A stretch of 6,035 nucleotides of DNA from Arenicellales bacterium (GCA_029287965.1 JARFQC010000083.1:1-6035); one strand, 5' to 3'. Positions 1-5,990 are shown, numbered from the stretch's first letter. The notes: generated from the sequence alone by a model not told the origin. Program-made: numbers and translations.

Positions 1-83
1 GTAAACAGGTGAAATATTCCTTTTTTTATGCCTAAATTTACCCACGCGGATAATAAGATTCGTGCTGTATAAATAAAATAGTG

Positions 84-111
84 TTCGAATCTGCAACCAT
101 CTGTTTATAAT
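84..111 (+). promoter_or_regulatory. Candidate sigma-70 promoter for the Yip1-type gene
   Basis: A perfect -10 hexamer TATAAT lies at 106-111. A weak -35 candidate, TTCGAA (84-89), is 16 bases upstream. This predicts transcription from about 118 and a leader of about 42 bases, with the ribosome site AAGGAG at 144-149, ten bases before the ATG. The surrounding 1-130 stretch is strongly AT-rich, as expected of a promoter region. The -10 is convincing; the -35 matches the consensus at only three positions. Confidence 0.5.
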
Positions 112-159
112 AACCCCAATAAATAAAGGCTAATCGCAATACCAAGGAGCGAGACAACC

Positions 160-756
160 ATGATTCTAAGCCATGTAGTCGGAATGATGACCAATCCAAG
201 TTCGGAGTGGGACAAGATCAAAGAGGAGCAGTGCGGTCTGGCGGAATGCTACTTGAAAAACGTTGTACTGCTGGCAGCCATACCACCGATCTGTGCGTTT
301 ATTGGCGCAACACAGGTGGGCTGGAACATCGGCAACAGCCATTACACGCTCACCGTAGAGAGCACCCTGCCGATGGCTATCGGCTTCTACATTGCTTCGC
401 TCATCGCTGTCTATGTCATGGGCCGGGCTATCCACTGGATGGCACAGACATTTGACGTGAACGTGCCGATCGAGCAATGCGTTGTCATCGCGGCAAACTT
501 CGTCACCCCGCTTTTCCTCGCCGGTATCGTCGCCCTCTACCCGGTTCCCTGGCTGATAATGCTGGTCGCCCTGGTCGCCATGGGTTATTCCGTCTACCTG
601 ATGTTCACCGGTATCCCGCAGGTGATGGATATAGACAAGGACAAGGGATTCATTTTTGCCAGTGCGGTGCTGACGGTCGGACTGGTCACGATGGTTGGTG
701 TCATGGCTGCGACAATTGTAATGTGGAGCATGGGATTCGGTCCCGAGTACGCCTGA
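160..756 (+). CDS. Yip1-family integral membrane protein
   Basis: The gene encodes a 198-residue inner-membrane protein. A short N-terminal soluble part contains the Yip1-like signature 'NPSSEWDKI' (residues 12-20). Five hydrophobic segments follow, at about 33-52, 70-89, 107-127, 129-150 and 163-190. A polar loop with 'MDIDKDKG' (156-163) separates the last two. This architecture, an 'npW..i' head followed by about five helices and a 'G.p.v' motif near helix 4, is that of the bacterial Yip1 family (PF04893), whose biochemical role is unknown. The start is supported by AAGGAG at 144-149. The gene stands alone, with its own promoter and a strong terminator immediately after it. There is no signal peptide or enzymatic motif. 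The family assignment is good; no function can be given. Confidence 0.85.
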   Translation: MILSHVVGMMTNPSSEWDKIKEEQCGLAECYLKNVVLLAAIPPICAFIGATQVGWNIGNSHYTLTVESTLPMAIGFYIASLIAVYVMGRAIHWMAQTFDVNVPIEQCVVIAANFVTPLFLAGIVALYPVPWLIMLVALVAMGYSVYLMFTGIPQVMDIDKDKGFIFASAVLTVGLVTMVGVMAATIVMWSMGFGPEYA

Positions 757-773
757 CATACACCACTCACCTG

Positions 774-805
774 AAAGGCCCGTCTTCCGGACGGGCCTTT
801 TTTTT
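774..805 (+). terminator. Strong rho-independent terminator after the Yip1-type gene
   Basis: A perfect 11-bp inverted repeat pairs 774-784 (AAAGGCCCGTC) with 790-800 (GACGGGCCTTT) around a five-base TTCCG loop, and a run of eight T spans 798-805. It starts 17 bases after the stop codon at 756. The A tract opposite the T tract gives it some capacity to work in both directions. It separates the Yip1-type gene from ppiB. Confidence 0.95.
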
Positions 806-860
806 GTTTTTGCGTTCGTCGCGAGAACATTCACTCCACGGATAAGACCTTTGTCCGCCA

Positions 861-869
861 TGCTACAAT
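861..869 (+). promoter_or_regulatory. Extended -10 promoter for ppiB-lpxH
   Basis: The motif TGCTACAAT (861-869) is an extended -10 element: a TGn triplet directly before TACAAT, which matches TATAAT at five of six positions. No good -35 is seen at the right distance, which is typical of extended -10 promoters. It predicts transcription from about 876, giving a leader of about 21 bases before the ppiB ATG. It lies downstream of the terminator at 774-805, so ppiB would need its own promoter. Confidence 0.5.
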
Positions 870-896
870 CCGCATTTTTCTCAAAGAGGCCCGCAC

Positions 897-1394
897 ATGA
901 TTCGCCTGGAAACCACGCACGGCAACATTACCCTGGAACTCGATGCCGCCAAGGCGCCGAAGACTGTAGAAAATTTCACCAAGTACGTTGAAGACGGCTT
1001 TTTCGACAACACGCTGTTTCATCGCGTTATCCCGAACTTCATGATTCAGGGTGGCGGTTTCAATCCCGGCATGACCCAGAAAGACACCAGCGCTCCCATT
1101 GAAAATGAAGCAGACAACAGCCTGGGCAACGACCGCGGCACTATCGCAATGGCGCGCACCAGCGACCCGCACTCAGCTACAGCACAATTCTTCATCAACC
1201 TGAAAGATAATGACTTTCTCAACCACAGCGGCAAGAACATGCAGGGTTGGGGTTATTGCGTATTCGGTCGTGTTACCGAAGGCATGGATGTCGTAGACAA
1301 GATCGCTGCTGTGCAAACTGGCCAGCATGGCCCTCATGGTGACGTACCCGTCGAAGACGTCATCATCACCAAGGCGGAAGTCTCCAGCAACTGA
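897..1394 (+). CDS. ppiB: Cytoplasmic cyclophilin-type peptidyl-prolyl cis-trans isomerase
   Basis: The 165-residue product catalyses cis-trans isomerisation of Xaa-Pro peptide bonds and assists protein folding in the cytoplasm. One cyclophilin domain fills the whole protein. The active-site block 'FHRVIPNFMIQGGGF' spans residues 41-55 with Arg43, Phe48, Met49 and Gln51, and 'TAQFFIN' is at 95-101. The stretches 'MARTSDPHSATAQFFIN', 'GWGYCVFG' and 'DVPVEDVII' follow E. coli PpiB closely, and the length (164 in E. coli) agrees. No signal peptide is present, which separates it from the periplasmic form PpiA. AAGAGG at 884-889, seven bases before the ATG, fixes the start. The gene is 34 bases upstream of lpxH, as in enterobacteria, so co-transcription is likely. 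Confidence 0.97.
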   Translation: MIRLETTHGNITLELDAAKAPKTVENFTKYVEDGFFDNTLFHRVIPNFMIQGGGFNPGMTQKDTSAPIENEADNSLGNDRGTIAMARTSDPHSATAQFFINLKDNDFLNHSGKNMQGWGYCVFGRVTEGMDVVDKIAAVQTGQHGPHGDVPVEDVIITKAEVSSN

Positions 1395-1428
1395 TTAGAC
1401 GTTTTCGCGCACCCGGCGTGACTGGCAG

Positions 1429-2184
1429 ATGAAATCCCTGTTTATTTCAGACCTGCACTTGCATCCCGATCACCCGGAATGCATGCAGCTGTTCAGTGAC
1501 TTCATAAGCGAACACGCCCATGCTGCGGACAGCCTTTATATTCTCGGTGACCTGTTTGAATACTGGTTGGGTGATGATGCGATTGAGTTCAGCGGTTACC
1601 GTTTTGTTGCCGACACGCTGACCAGCCTGTCCACCTCGGCTACGAAGATACTCTTCATGCACGGGAACCGGGACTTTCTGGTCGGGAAGGAATTTGCCTC
1701 CCTGAGCGGTTGCGGACTACTGCCCGACCCCAGTGTCATCGACCTCGCAGGCAACGGGGTTTTGCTTACCCACGGTGACTTCCTGTGCACGGACGACCAG
1801 GAACACCTGGCATTCCGTCGTCACACTGGTGACGAGACATGGCAGAAAAATATCCTGAGCCAGAGCATTGAAGCCAGGGATGCACTGGCCAGGCAGATTC
1901 GCATCGGCTCGGAGGAAGGCAAGCAAATCAAGCCCGAATCCATCATGGACGTGAACCAGTCTGCGGTTGAAGATCAGATGCAAGCGCACCGGGTCAAACT
2001 GCTCATACACGGGCATACCCATCGCCCTGCAATTCACAGCTTCGAACTGGCAGGACAGCCCGCCCACCGCATAGTACTCGGAGACTGGTACCGGACCGGC
2101 AGCTACCTGTCCGTTGAAGATGGTGTGTACGAGCTCACCAGTTATCCGGACAACATCGTACAGTCACGCCTGGAACCGGCTTAG
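1429..2184 (+). CDS. lpxH: UDP-2,3-diacylglucosamine diphosphatase (lipid A synthesis)
   Basis: LpxH hydrolyses UDP-2,3-diacylglucosamine to lipid X and UMP, the fourth step of lipid A synthesis, at the cytoplasmic face of the inner membrane. The 251-residue protein has the complete calcineurin-like metallophosphoesterase set: Asp8 and His10 in 'SDLHLH', Asp41 in 'LGDLFEYWLGDD', Asn80 in 'HGNRD', His115 in 'THGD', and His196 and His198 in 'HGHTHRP'. These correspond to the di-manganese ligands of E. coli LpxH (240 residues). The start gives the expected N-terminus 'MKSLFISDLH', but no clear Shine-Dalgarno sequence precedes it, so translation may depend partly on coupling to ppiB 34 bases upstream. 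It converges on a minus-strand gene that ends 22 bases after its stop. Confidence 0.96.
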   Translation: MKSLFISDLHLHPDHPECMQLFSDFISEHAHAADSLYILGDLFEYWLGDDAIEFSGYRFVADTLTSLSTSATKILFMHGNRDFLVGKEFASLSGCGLLPDPSVIDLAGNGVLLTHGDFLCTDDQEHLAFRRHTGDETWQKNILSQSIEARDALARQIRIGSEEGKQIKPESIMDVNQSAVEDQMQAHRVKLLIHGHTHRPAIHSFELAGQPAHRIVLGDWYRTGSYLSVEDGVYELTSYPDNIVQSRLEPA

Positions 2185-2206
2185 GCGAGGCAGAATGCTG
2201 CGCGGG

Positions 2207-2914
2207 CTAGATGGGTGTCTTTCCCGGGTAAAAAAGATGATAATTATCTGGTATTACAAATAGTTGCTCATCTTTTTTAATGTTCTCTCTGAATGATTGC
2301 AGCACCCTGCTGCGGCCCAGGTAATCACGTTGACGTACAGGAAAGCCCTTACTCAGGTAGCGCGCCGGCTGATAGACATTATTGACCAGGTCGCAGGCTG
2401 ACTGAAACTCTGCGGGGATGTCCGCAATCGTTGCGGCATGCTGGTAGGCAAGGATTTGTGCAAAGCCAGTCAAGGCCTCGACAGCATCTGTCAGCAGACC
2501 TTCGGCAGCATAGACCTCAAAGCACAGCACATCATTGGTATAGTGCTGCACCTGCAACACTTCTCTGCCGCCGATCGCCGGCAACTCTGCGGGTATGACA
2601 CGGGTTTCATGACGGTAAGCTTCGGGTTCCCTGATAGACCGCGCCGCCGGCTCGACTACCACCACACGCCGGTCCTCATGGTTGACGCTGTAAATCTTAC
2701 CCGCATTCCTGTCGTACAGGAGATAGTCATCATCATCGCCGCCATCATCCATCCTGAGGAAGTCATCAGTGAGCAGCATTCGAGTGAGGTAGGCCTCCGG
2801 GACTACCGGTTCACGCTCTTCGAAAATCAGCTCGGTCGTTTCCAGGTTTCCTGCAGAGGCAGCCAACGGCAGCAGTAGCAGCAGAAACCTGATTTTTCTC
2901 ATATATCTTTTCAT
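2207..2914 (-). CDS. Exported protein of unknown function
   Basis: I do not recognise a characterised family. The 235-residue product starts with a clear Sec signal peptide: a basic 'MKRYMRKIR', a run of leucines at 11-15, and a likely cleavage after 'AASA' (residue 21). No lipobox cysteine is present, so a soluble periplasmic or secreted protein is expected. The mature part begins with beta-rich sequence ('TTELIFEE', 'RMLLTDDFLRM'). It has an unusual acidic stretch, 'DDGGDDDDY' (56-64), then 'KIYSVNHEDRRVVVVEP', and more helical sequence around 142-185. Two cysteines in the mature part (131, 174) could form a disulfide. AGGAG at 2921-2925, six bases before the ATG at 2914, selects this start over the Met at residue 5. 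It converges with lpxH and diverges from hemN. The acidic run might bind a cation, but that is only a guess. Confidence 0.8.
   Translation of the reverse strand: MKRYMRKIRFLLLLLPLAASAGNLETTELIFEEREPVVPEAYLTRMLLTDDFLRMDDGGDDDDYLLYDRNAGKIYSVNHEDRRVVVVEPAARSIREPEAYRHETRVIPAELPAIGGREVLQVQHYTNDVLCFEVYAAEGLLTDAVEALTGFAQILAYQHAATIADIPAEFQSACDLVNNVYQPARYLSKGFPVRQRDYLGRSRVLQSFRENIKKDEQLFVIPDNYHLFYPGKTPI
2229..2279. repeat. Perfect 12-bp AT-rich inverted repeat, possible terminator for lpxH
   Basis: The arm TAAAAAAGATGA (2229-2240) is repeated in exact reverse complement as TCATCTTTTTTA (2268-2279), with 27 bases between. It lies inside the last codons of the exported-protein gene, starting 45 bases after the lpxH stop. 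Read on the plus strand, the right arm ends in six T, so lpxH transcripts could terminate here. The stem is weak (only three G-C pairs) and the loop long, so this may also be chance in a locally AT-rich stretch. No better terminator is visible between the two convergent genes. Confidence 0.35.
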
Positions 2915-2932
2915 TTCGTTCTCCTGTTCCGG

Positions 2933-2961
2933 AGTATACCCCTGCGCAAATAAACTTCGAA
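2933..2961 (-). promoter_or_regulatory. Possible promoter for the exported-protein gene
   Basis: On the minus strand, TATACT (2938-2933) matches the -10 consensus at five of six positions. A weak TTCGAA (2961-2956) lies 17 bases upstream as a -35. The predicted start of transcription, near 2926, would leave a leader of only about 12 bases that begins at the Shine-Dalgarno sequence. That is unusually short and lowers confidence. Confidence 0.3.
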
Positions 2962-3049
2962 TTCGCCTTCAATACCAGACCATAAGTTGCACTTAAGCCG
3001 CACAAATCATTCGCCCGCTCTGCGGTGCTTATCGCATGAGCAGCATATT

Positions 3050-3063
3050 TTGCCGTAAATCAA
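3050..3063 (+). promoter_or_regulatory. Candidate FNR/ANR box upstream of hemN
   Basis: TTGCCGTAAATCAA matches the FNR consensus TTGAT-N4-ATCAA at eight of ten defined positions: the right half-site is perfect and the left has three of five. Its centre (3056.5) lies 41.5 bases upstream of the start of transcription predicted from the -10 at 3086-3091. This is the standard class II activator position for FNR. Control of hemN by FNR/ANR is established in other gammaproteobacteria such as Pseudomonas aeruginosa. Binding here is inferred. Confidence 0.55.
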
Positions 3064-3085
3064 CTACATCCAGACAAAACCGCAT

Positions 3086-3091
3086 TACAAT
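3086..3091 (+). promoter_or_regulatory. hemN -10 element
   Basis: TACAAT matches the -10 consensus at five of six positions, and predicts transcription from about 3098 with a 23-base leader. At the -35 position there is only ACTACA (3063-3068, three matches), which suggests activator dependence and fits the FNR-like box just upstream. Confidence 0.45.
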
Positions 3092-3120
3092 GGCCGGACT
3101 GACGTAAACCGAACAATGCC

Positions 3121-4512
3121 ATGACTGCTCACGAAATTATCGATTTCCGGCCGGACCTGATTACACGCTATGACAAGGCAGGTCCACGCTACACGTCCTA
3201 TCCGACTGCCAACCTTTTCAATGAACAATTCGGTCTCGATGATTACCGTGATGCGGCAGCGCGCAGCAATCTCAACAATCCCAAACCGCTGTCACTGTAT
3301 TTCCATATCCCCTTCTGCGACACGGTCTGCTTCTACTGCGCGTGCAACAAGATCGTTACCAAGCGTCGCGACCGTGCTATCCCCTATCTTGAACACTTGC
3401 ACAGGGAAATTGCCATGCAGGGCGAACTGTATGACAAAAAACGCCGGGTCGATCAGCTGCACTGGGGCGGCGGCACACCGACTTTCCTCAGTAACGAGCA
3501 AATGCAGGCATTAATGACCGAAACCGGTCGTCATTTCAGCCTGGTCGATGATGACAGCGGCGAATATTCGATTGAAATCGATCCGCGCGAGATCGACCCT
3601 GAAGGCGTTCACTTTCTGCGCAGCATCGGCTTCAACCGCCTCAGCCTCGGCATCCAGGACTTCGATCCGGTCGTGCAGAAAGCAGTCAACCGGATTCAAA
3701 GCGAGGCGGTCACCTTTGCGGCCATAGACGCAGCCCGTGAGGCCGGATTCAAATCGGTGAGTGTCGACCTGATATACGGCCTGCCCTTTCAGACCGCAGA
3801 CAGCTTCATCAGGACGCTGGATCGCGTGATACAGGCTGACCCGGATCGACTCTCGGTATTCAACTATGCGCACCTGCCAACCCTGTTCATGCCACAGCGC
3901 AGGATCAATGCCGACGACCTGCCGAGTGCATCGGAGAAGCTCAACATCCTGCAGGCAGTGATCGAATACCTGACTAACAAGGGATACGTATACGTCGGCA
4001 TGGATCATTTCGCCAAGCCCGATGACGAACTGGTTACTGCACAGGAACAAGGGCTGCTGTATCGCAACTTCCAGGGCTATTCAACTCATGCAGACTGCGA
4101 CATGGTCGCCATGGGCGTAACCGGCATTAGCATGGTCGATGATGTGTACAGCCAGAATGCCAAGGATGAAGACAGCTACTATGCGATGATCGACGCAGGC
4201 AGGATCCCCGTCGTGCGCGGTATGCGGCTGACGAAGGATGACATTCTCAGGCGCGAGCTCATCACTGAATTGAACTGTAACTTCCGGCTCGAAATCAAAA
4301 CCTTTTCAGAGCGGTACGGGATCGACTTCGGCAGCTACTTCAAGGATGCACTGGAAGAGCTTGCAGTGATGCAGGAGGATGGATTACTGGATGTGAGTAA
4401 CGAGCTGATTACGGTGCGCCCTGCCGGACGATTACTGATACGCAACATCTGCATGGCCTTCGACGCCCATCTCAAGGACAAGGGCGAAGGCCGGTTTTCC
4501 AAAGTGATCTGA
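3121..4512 (+). CDS. hemN: Oxygen-independent coproporphyrinogen III dehydrogenase
   Basis: HemN is a cytoplasmic radical SAM enzyme. It oxidatively decarboxylates two propionates of coproporphyrinogen III to vinyl groups, giving protoporphyrinogen IX for haem synthesis without O2. The 463-residue protein (E. coli, 457) shows the N-terminal 'YDKAGPRYTSYPTA' typical of true HemN. The cluster motif is 'CDTVCFYCAC', with Cys66, Cys70 and Cys73 as the CxxxCxxC ligands plus the HemN-specific Cys75, preceded by Tyr60 in 'LYFHIPFC'. The SAM-binding 'GGGTPTF' begins at 116. The HemN C-terminal domain follows, with 'YFKDALEELAVMQEDGLL' near the end. These features argue against the related HemW. The ATG has no evident Shine-Dalgarno sequence and overlaps a two-codon reading frame. 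The gene converges with the sulfur operon 26 bases after its stop. Confidence 0.96.
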   Translation: MTAHEIIDFRPDLITRYDKAGPRYTSYPTANLFNEQFGLDDYRDAAARSNLNNPKPLSLYFHIPFCDTVCFYCACNKIVTKRRDRAIPYLEHLHREIAMQGELYDKKRRVDQLHWGGGTPTFLSNEQMQALMTETGRHFSLVDDDSGEYSIEIDPREIDPEGVHFLRSIGFNRLSLGIQDFDPVVQKAVNRIQSEAVTFAAIDAAREAGFKSVSVDLIYGLPFQTADSFIRTLDRVIQADPDRLSVFNYAHLPTLFMPQRRINADDLPSASEKLNILQAVIEYLTNKGYVYVGMDHFAKPDDELVTAQEQGLLYRNFQGYSTHADCDMVAMGVTGISMVDDVYSQNAKDEDSYYAMIDAGRIPVVRGMRLTKDDILRRELITELNCNFRLEIKTFSERYGIDFGSYFKDALEELAVMQEDGLLDVSNELITVRPAGRLLIRNICMAFDAHLKDKGEGRFSKVI

Positions 4513-4527
4513 CGGCCGTTACCAGCC

Positions 4528-4553
4528 GCCATAGCCTGTTAACCGGCTATGGC
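4528..4553. terminator. Hairpin between convergent hemN and the DUF302 gene
   Basis: GCCATAGCC (4528-4536) and GGCTATGGC (4545-4553) form a perfect 9-bp stem around an eight-base loop. It sits after the hemN stop and overlaps the last codons and stop of the DUF302 gene. The stem is GC-rich enough to be stable, but neither side is followed by a T tract. It is therefore not a classic intrinsic terminator; it could stabilise 3' ends or assist termination of either transcript. Confidence 0.45.
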
Positions 4554-4928
4554 ATCCCTGACAGATTCCAGCCGGGTGCGTACCTGGCCAGCTAGCTCAC
4601 CGATAGCGGGATCGGATACCAGGCCGAGGACGGCAACCGGATCCATGAAGGCTACGGTCGTAGCGCCATCCTCTTCTTCACGAACGACGACATTACAGGG
4701 CAGCAGCAGGCCGATGTCCGGCTCCGCATCCAGCGCCTGGTTGGCAAGCGATGGATTGCATGCACCAAGGATGATGTAAGGACGCCTGTCGACATCCAGT
4801 TTCTTCTTCATCGTTGCACTGACATCGATTTCTGTCAGGACGCCAAAGCCCTGCTCCTGCAATGCTTTCTTCACTGCCTCGATTGCCTCGCTGTAGGTGA
4901 GACTGCTACGTGCGCTAAATGCATACAT
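4539..4928 (-). CDS. DUF302 family protein, last gene of the sulfur operon
   Basis: The 129-residue soluble protein carries one DUF302 domain (PF03625), whose function is not established. Signature elements are 'GFGVLTEIDVSATMKKKL' (27-44), 'YIILGACNPSLANQAL' (51-66) with Cys57, 'IGLLLPCNVVV' (72-82) with Cys78, and 'MDPVAVLGL' near 95-103. There is no signal peptide or membrane segment, so it is probably cytoplasmic. The two family-conserved cysteines, in 'GACNP' and 'LPCNV', could carry persulfide, metal or redox chemistry; this is a guess from the neighbourhood. AAGGAG, seven bases before the ATG, overlaps the stop codon of the persulfide dioxygenase gene, and the genes are 11 bases apart, so translational coupling is likely. 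Confidence 0.9.
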   Translation of the reverse strand: MYAFSARSSLTYSEAIEAVKKALQEQGFGVLTEIDVSATMKKKLDVDRRPYIILGACNPSLANQALDAEPDIGLLLPCNVVVREEEDGATTVAFMDPVAVLGLVSDPAIGELAGQVRTRLESVRDAIAG

Positions 4929-4939
4929 TCGTTTTCTCC

Positions 4940-5629
4940 TTAAAGTCCACAGACCAGGTTGCCAGGTACGGCTTCATCGATGCGAGCAGGCTTGGCCAGC
5001 TTAAGTCCCTGCATGATCTCGATGTATTCCTCGCGGGTGCGTCCACCACCCAGGCGCGGGTTGGATGCCATTTCGTCCGCAATCGTTGATTCCTTGCGAC
5101 CATTGTAATCATGACCGGGATACACCTTCGTGCTGCCCGGCAGGGTGAACAGCTTGCCGGTAATCGAATCATACGCAACACCGGCGTCACCTGACTGGAA
5201 GTCCGTCCTTCCGCTGCCATTGATGAGCAGGGTGTCACCGGTAAATACAGCACCGTCAATCAGAAAACTCACATCGGTGTCAGTATGACCGGGAGTATAG
5301 AGTACCGTGATGGTTTCATCGCCAAGCTTGATCATATCGCCATCCTGCAGAAGTCGATCCGCGCAGTCACTGCCACTGGCCTTGTGTAAGGCAACCTTTA
5401 CTTCGCTGCCGAAGCGTTCACGCAATATACCGGAGCCAGTTATATGGTCAGCATGGATATGCGTTTCAAGCAACCAGCCAAGCTTCAGGCCCATGTCACG
5501 GATGATTCTTTCATCACGCTCAACCTGCTCACGTACAGAATCGACCAGCGCGGCTTCACCCGTCTTCGCATCCCAGAGCAGATAGGTGTAGGTGCTGCTA
5601 GCTTCGTCGAACAGTTGCTTTACTTTCAT
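4940..5629 (-). CDS. Persulfide dioxygenase, ETHE1-like metallo-beta-lactamase fold
   Basis: The 229-residue protein belongs to the ETHE1-type persulfide dioxygenases, which use mononuclear iron and O2 to oxidise glutathione persulfide to sulfite and glutathione. The motif 'THIHADH' gives His57, His59, Asp61 and His62. His115 is in 'TPGHTD', Asp132 in 'FTGDTLL', and His173 in 'YPGHDY'. His57, His115 and Asp132 correspond to the iron ligands of ETHE1. The family-specific 'GSGRTDFQSGDA' (138-149) and 'NPRL' (190-193) separate it from glyoxalase II, the main alternative. The ATG at 5629 is chosen because AAGGAG (5643-5638) lies eight bases upstream of it; a GTG three codons earlier falls inside that ribosome site. 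The gene is between a rhodanese gene and a DUF302 gene, in one apparent operon. Confidence 0.92.
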   Translation of the reverse strand: MKVKQLFDEASSTYTYLLWDAKTGEAALVDSVREQVERDERIIRDMGLKLGWLLETHIHADHITGSGILRERFGSEVKVALHKASGSDCADRLLQDGDMIKLGDETITVLYTPGHTDTDVSFLIDGAVFTGDTLLINGSGRTDFQSGDAGVAYDSITGKLFTLPGSTKVYPGHDYNGRKESTIADEMASNPRLGGGRTREEYIEIMQGLKLAKPARIDEAVPGNLVCGL

Positions 5630-5637
5630 ACCGTACA

Positions 5638-5643
5638 CTCCTT
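5638..5643 (-). promoter_or_regulatory. Ribosome binding site that fixes the persulfide dioxygenase start
   Basis: AAGGAG on the minus strand sits eight bases before the ATG at 5629. The alternative in-frame GTG at 5638-5636 shares its first base with this site and could not be served by it. Confidence 0.8.
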
Positions 5644-5658
5644 ATTGTTGCGCTGTAT

Positions 5659-5949
5659 TCAACAGGCCCGGATGTTCTGGAAACCACCGAGATCATGGAC
5701 ATGCCTGAACCCGGCGTCCTTGAGTACCTGCTTGGCCATACGGCTGCGCTGTCCTGTCACGCAGTAGACGACAACCGGGGTTTCCTTGTCTGCGGGCACC
5801 TCGCCAGCGGCCATCCACTGAACCGGGTGGTTGATTGCGCCCTGCAGTGCACCAGTGCGATATTCGTCCGGTGTACGTACGTCCACCAGGCGGGCACCTT
5901 CATCGAGCAGGCGCCGGGTTTCCTGGCAACTTTTATGCGGGTCCAGCAT
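5659..5949 (-). CDS. Single-domain rhodanese (sulfurtransferase)
   Basis: The 96-residue protein is a single rhodanese domain of the GlpE/PspE size class. It contains 'ARLVDVRTPDEYRTGALQGAINHP' (19-42), with the conserved Asp-Val-Arg and the 'G.i..A.n.p' strand. The active-site loop is 'CVTGQR' (63-68), with Cys63 as the persulfide-carrying residue. The end is 'DLGGFQNI', typical of the family's closing 'l.GG...w'. No signal peptide is present, so it is probably cytoplasmic. Likely chemistry is sulfane-sulfur transfer between glutathione persulfide, sulfite and thiosulfate, complementing the persulfide dioxygenase encoded 29 bases downstream; natural fusions of these two activities are known. 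The start at 5949 is supported by AGGAG (5960-5956), six bases upstream. Two further cysteines (8 and the terminal 96) are present. Substrate direction cannot be read from sequence. Confidence 0.92.
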   Translation of the reverse strand: MLDPHKSCQETRRLLDEGARLVDVRTPDEYRTGALQGAINHPVQWMAAGEVPADKETPVVVYCVTGQRSRMAKQVLKDAGFRHVHDLGGFQNIRAC

Positions 5950-5990
5950 AGTTTTCTCCTGTTTGTTCACTTGTTGAAACGATGCGGAGA

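Noticed and set aside
1..60. T run at 21-27 as the tail of an upstream gene's terminator
   Set aside because: No convincing stem precedes it within the window, only three-base arms in GAAATATTC.
166..861. Long minus-strand open frame (231 codons) opposite the Yip1-type gene
   Set aside because: It reads through the terminator at 774-805, has a low-complexity polar composition rich in His, Asp and Arg, and shadows a gene with clear membrane segments and a good ribosome site.
2438..2878. Plus-strand open frame (146 codons) opposite the exported-protein gene
   Set aside because: The opposite strand has a signal peptide, a ribosome site and protein-like composition; this frame has none of these.
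3511..4050. Minus-strand open frame (179 codons) inside hemN
   Set aside because: It is entirely antisense to conserved HemN sequence, has no recognisable domain and no ribosome site, and is best explained as a codon-bias shadow.
5630..5638. GTG start for the persulfide dioxygenase, three codons upstream
   Set aside because: The GTG shares a base with the Shine-Dalgarno sequence itself, while the ATG at 5629 is spaced eight bases from it.
5444..5767. Plus-strand open frame across the rhodanese-dioxygenase junction
   Set aside because: It is antisense to two clearly recognised enzymes, including the metal-binding motif region, and lacks a ribosome site.
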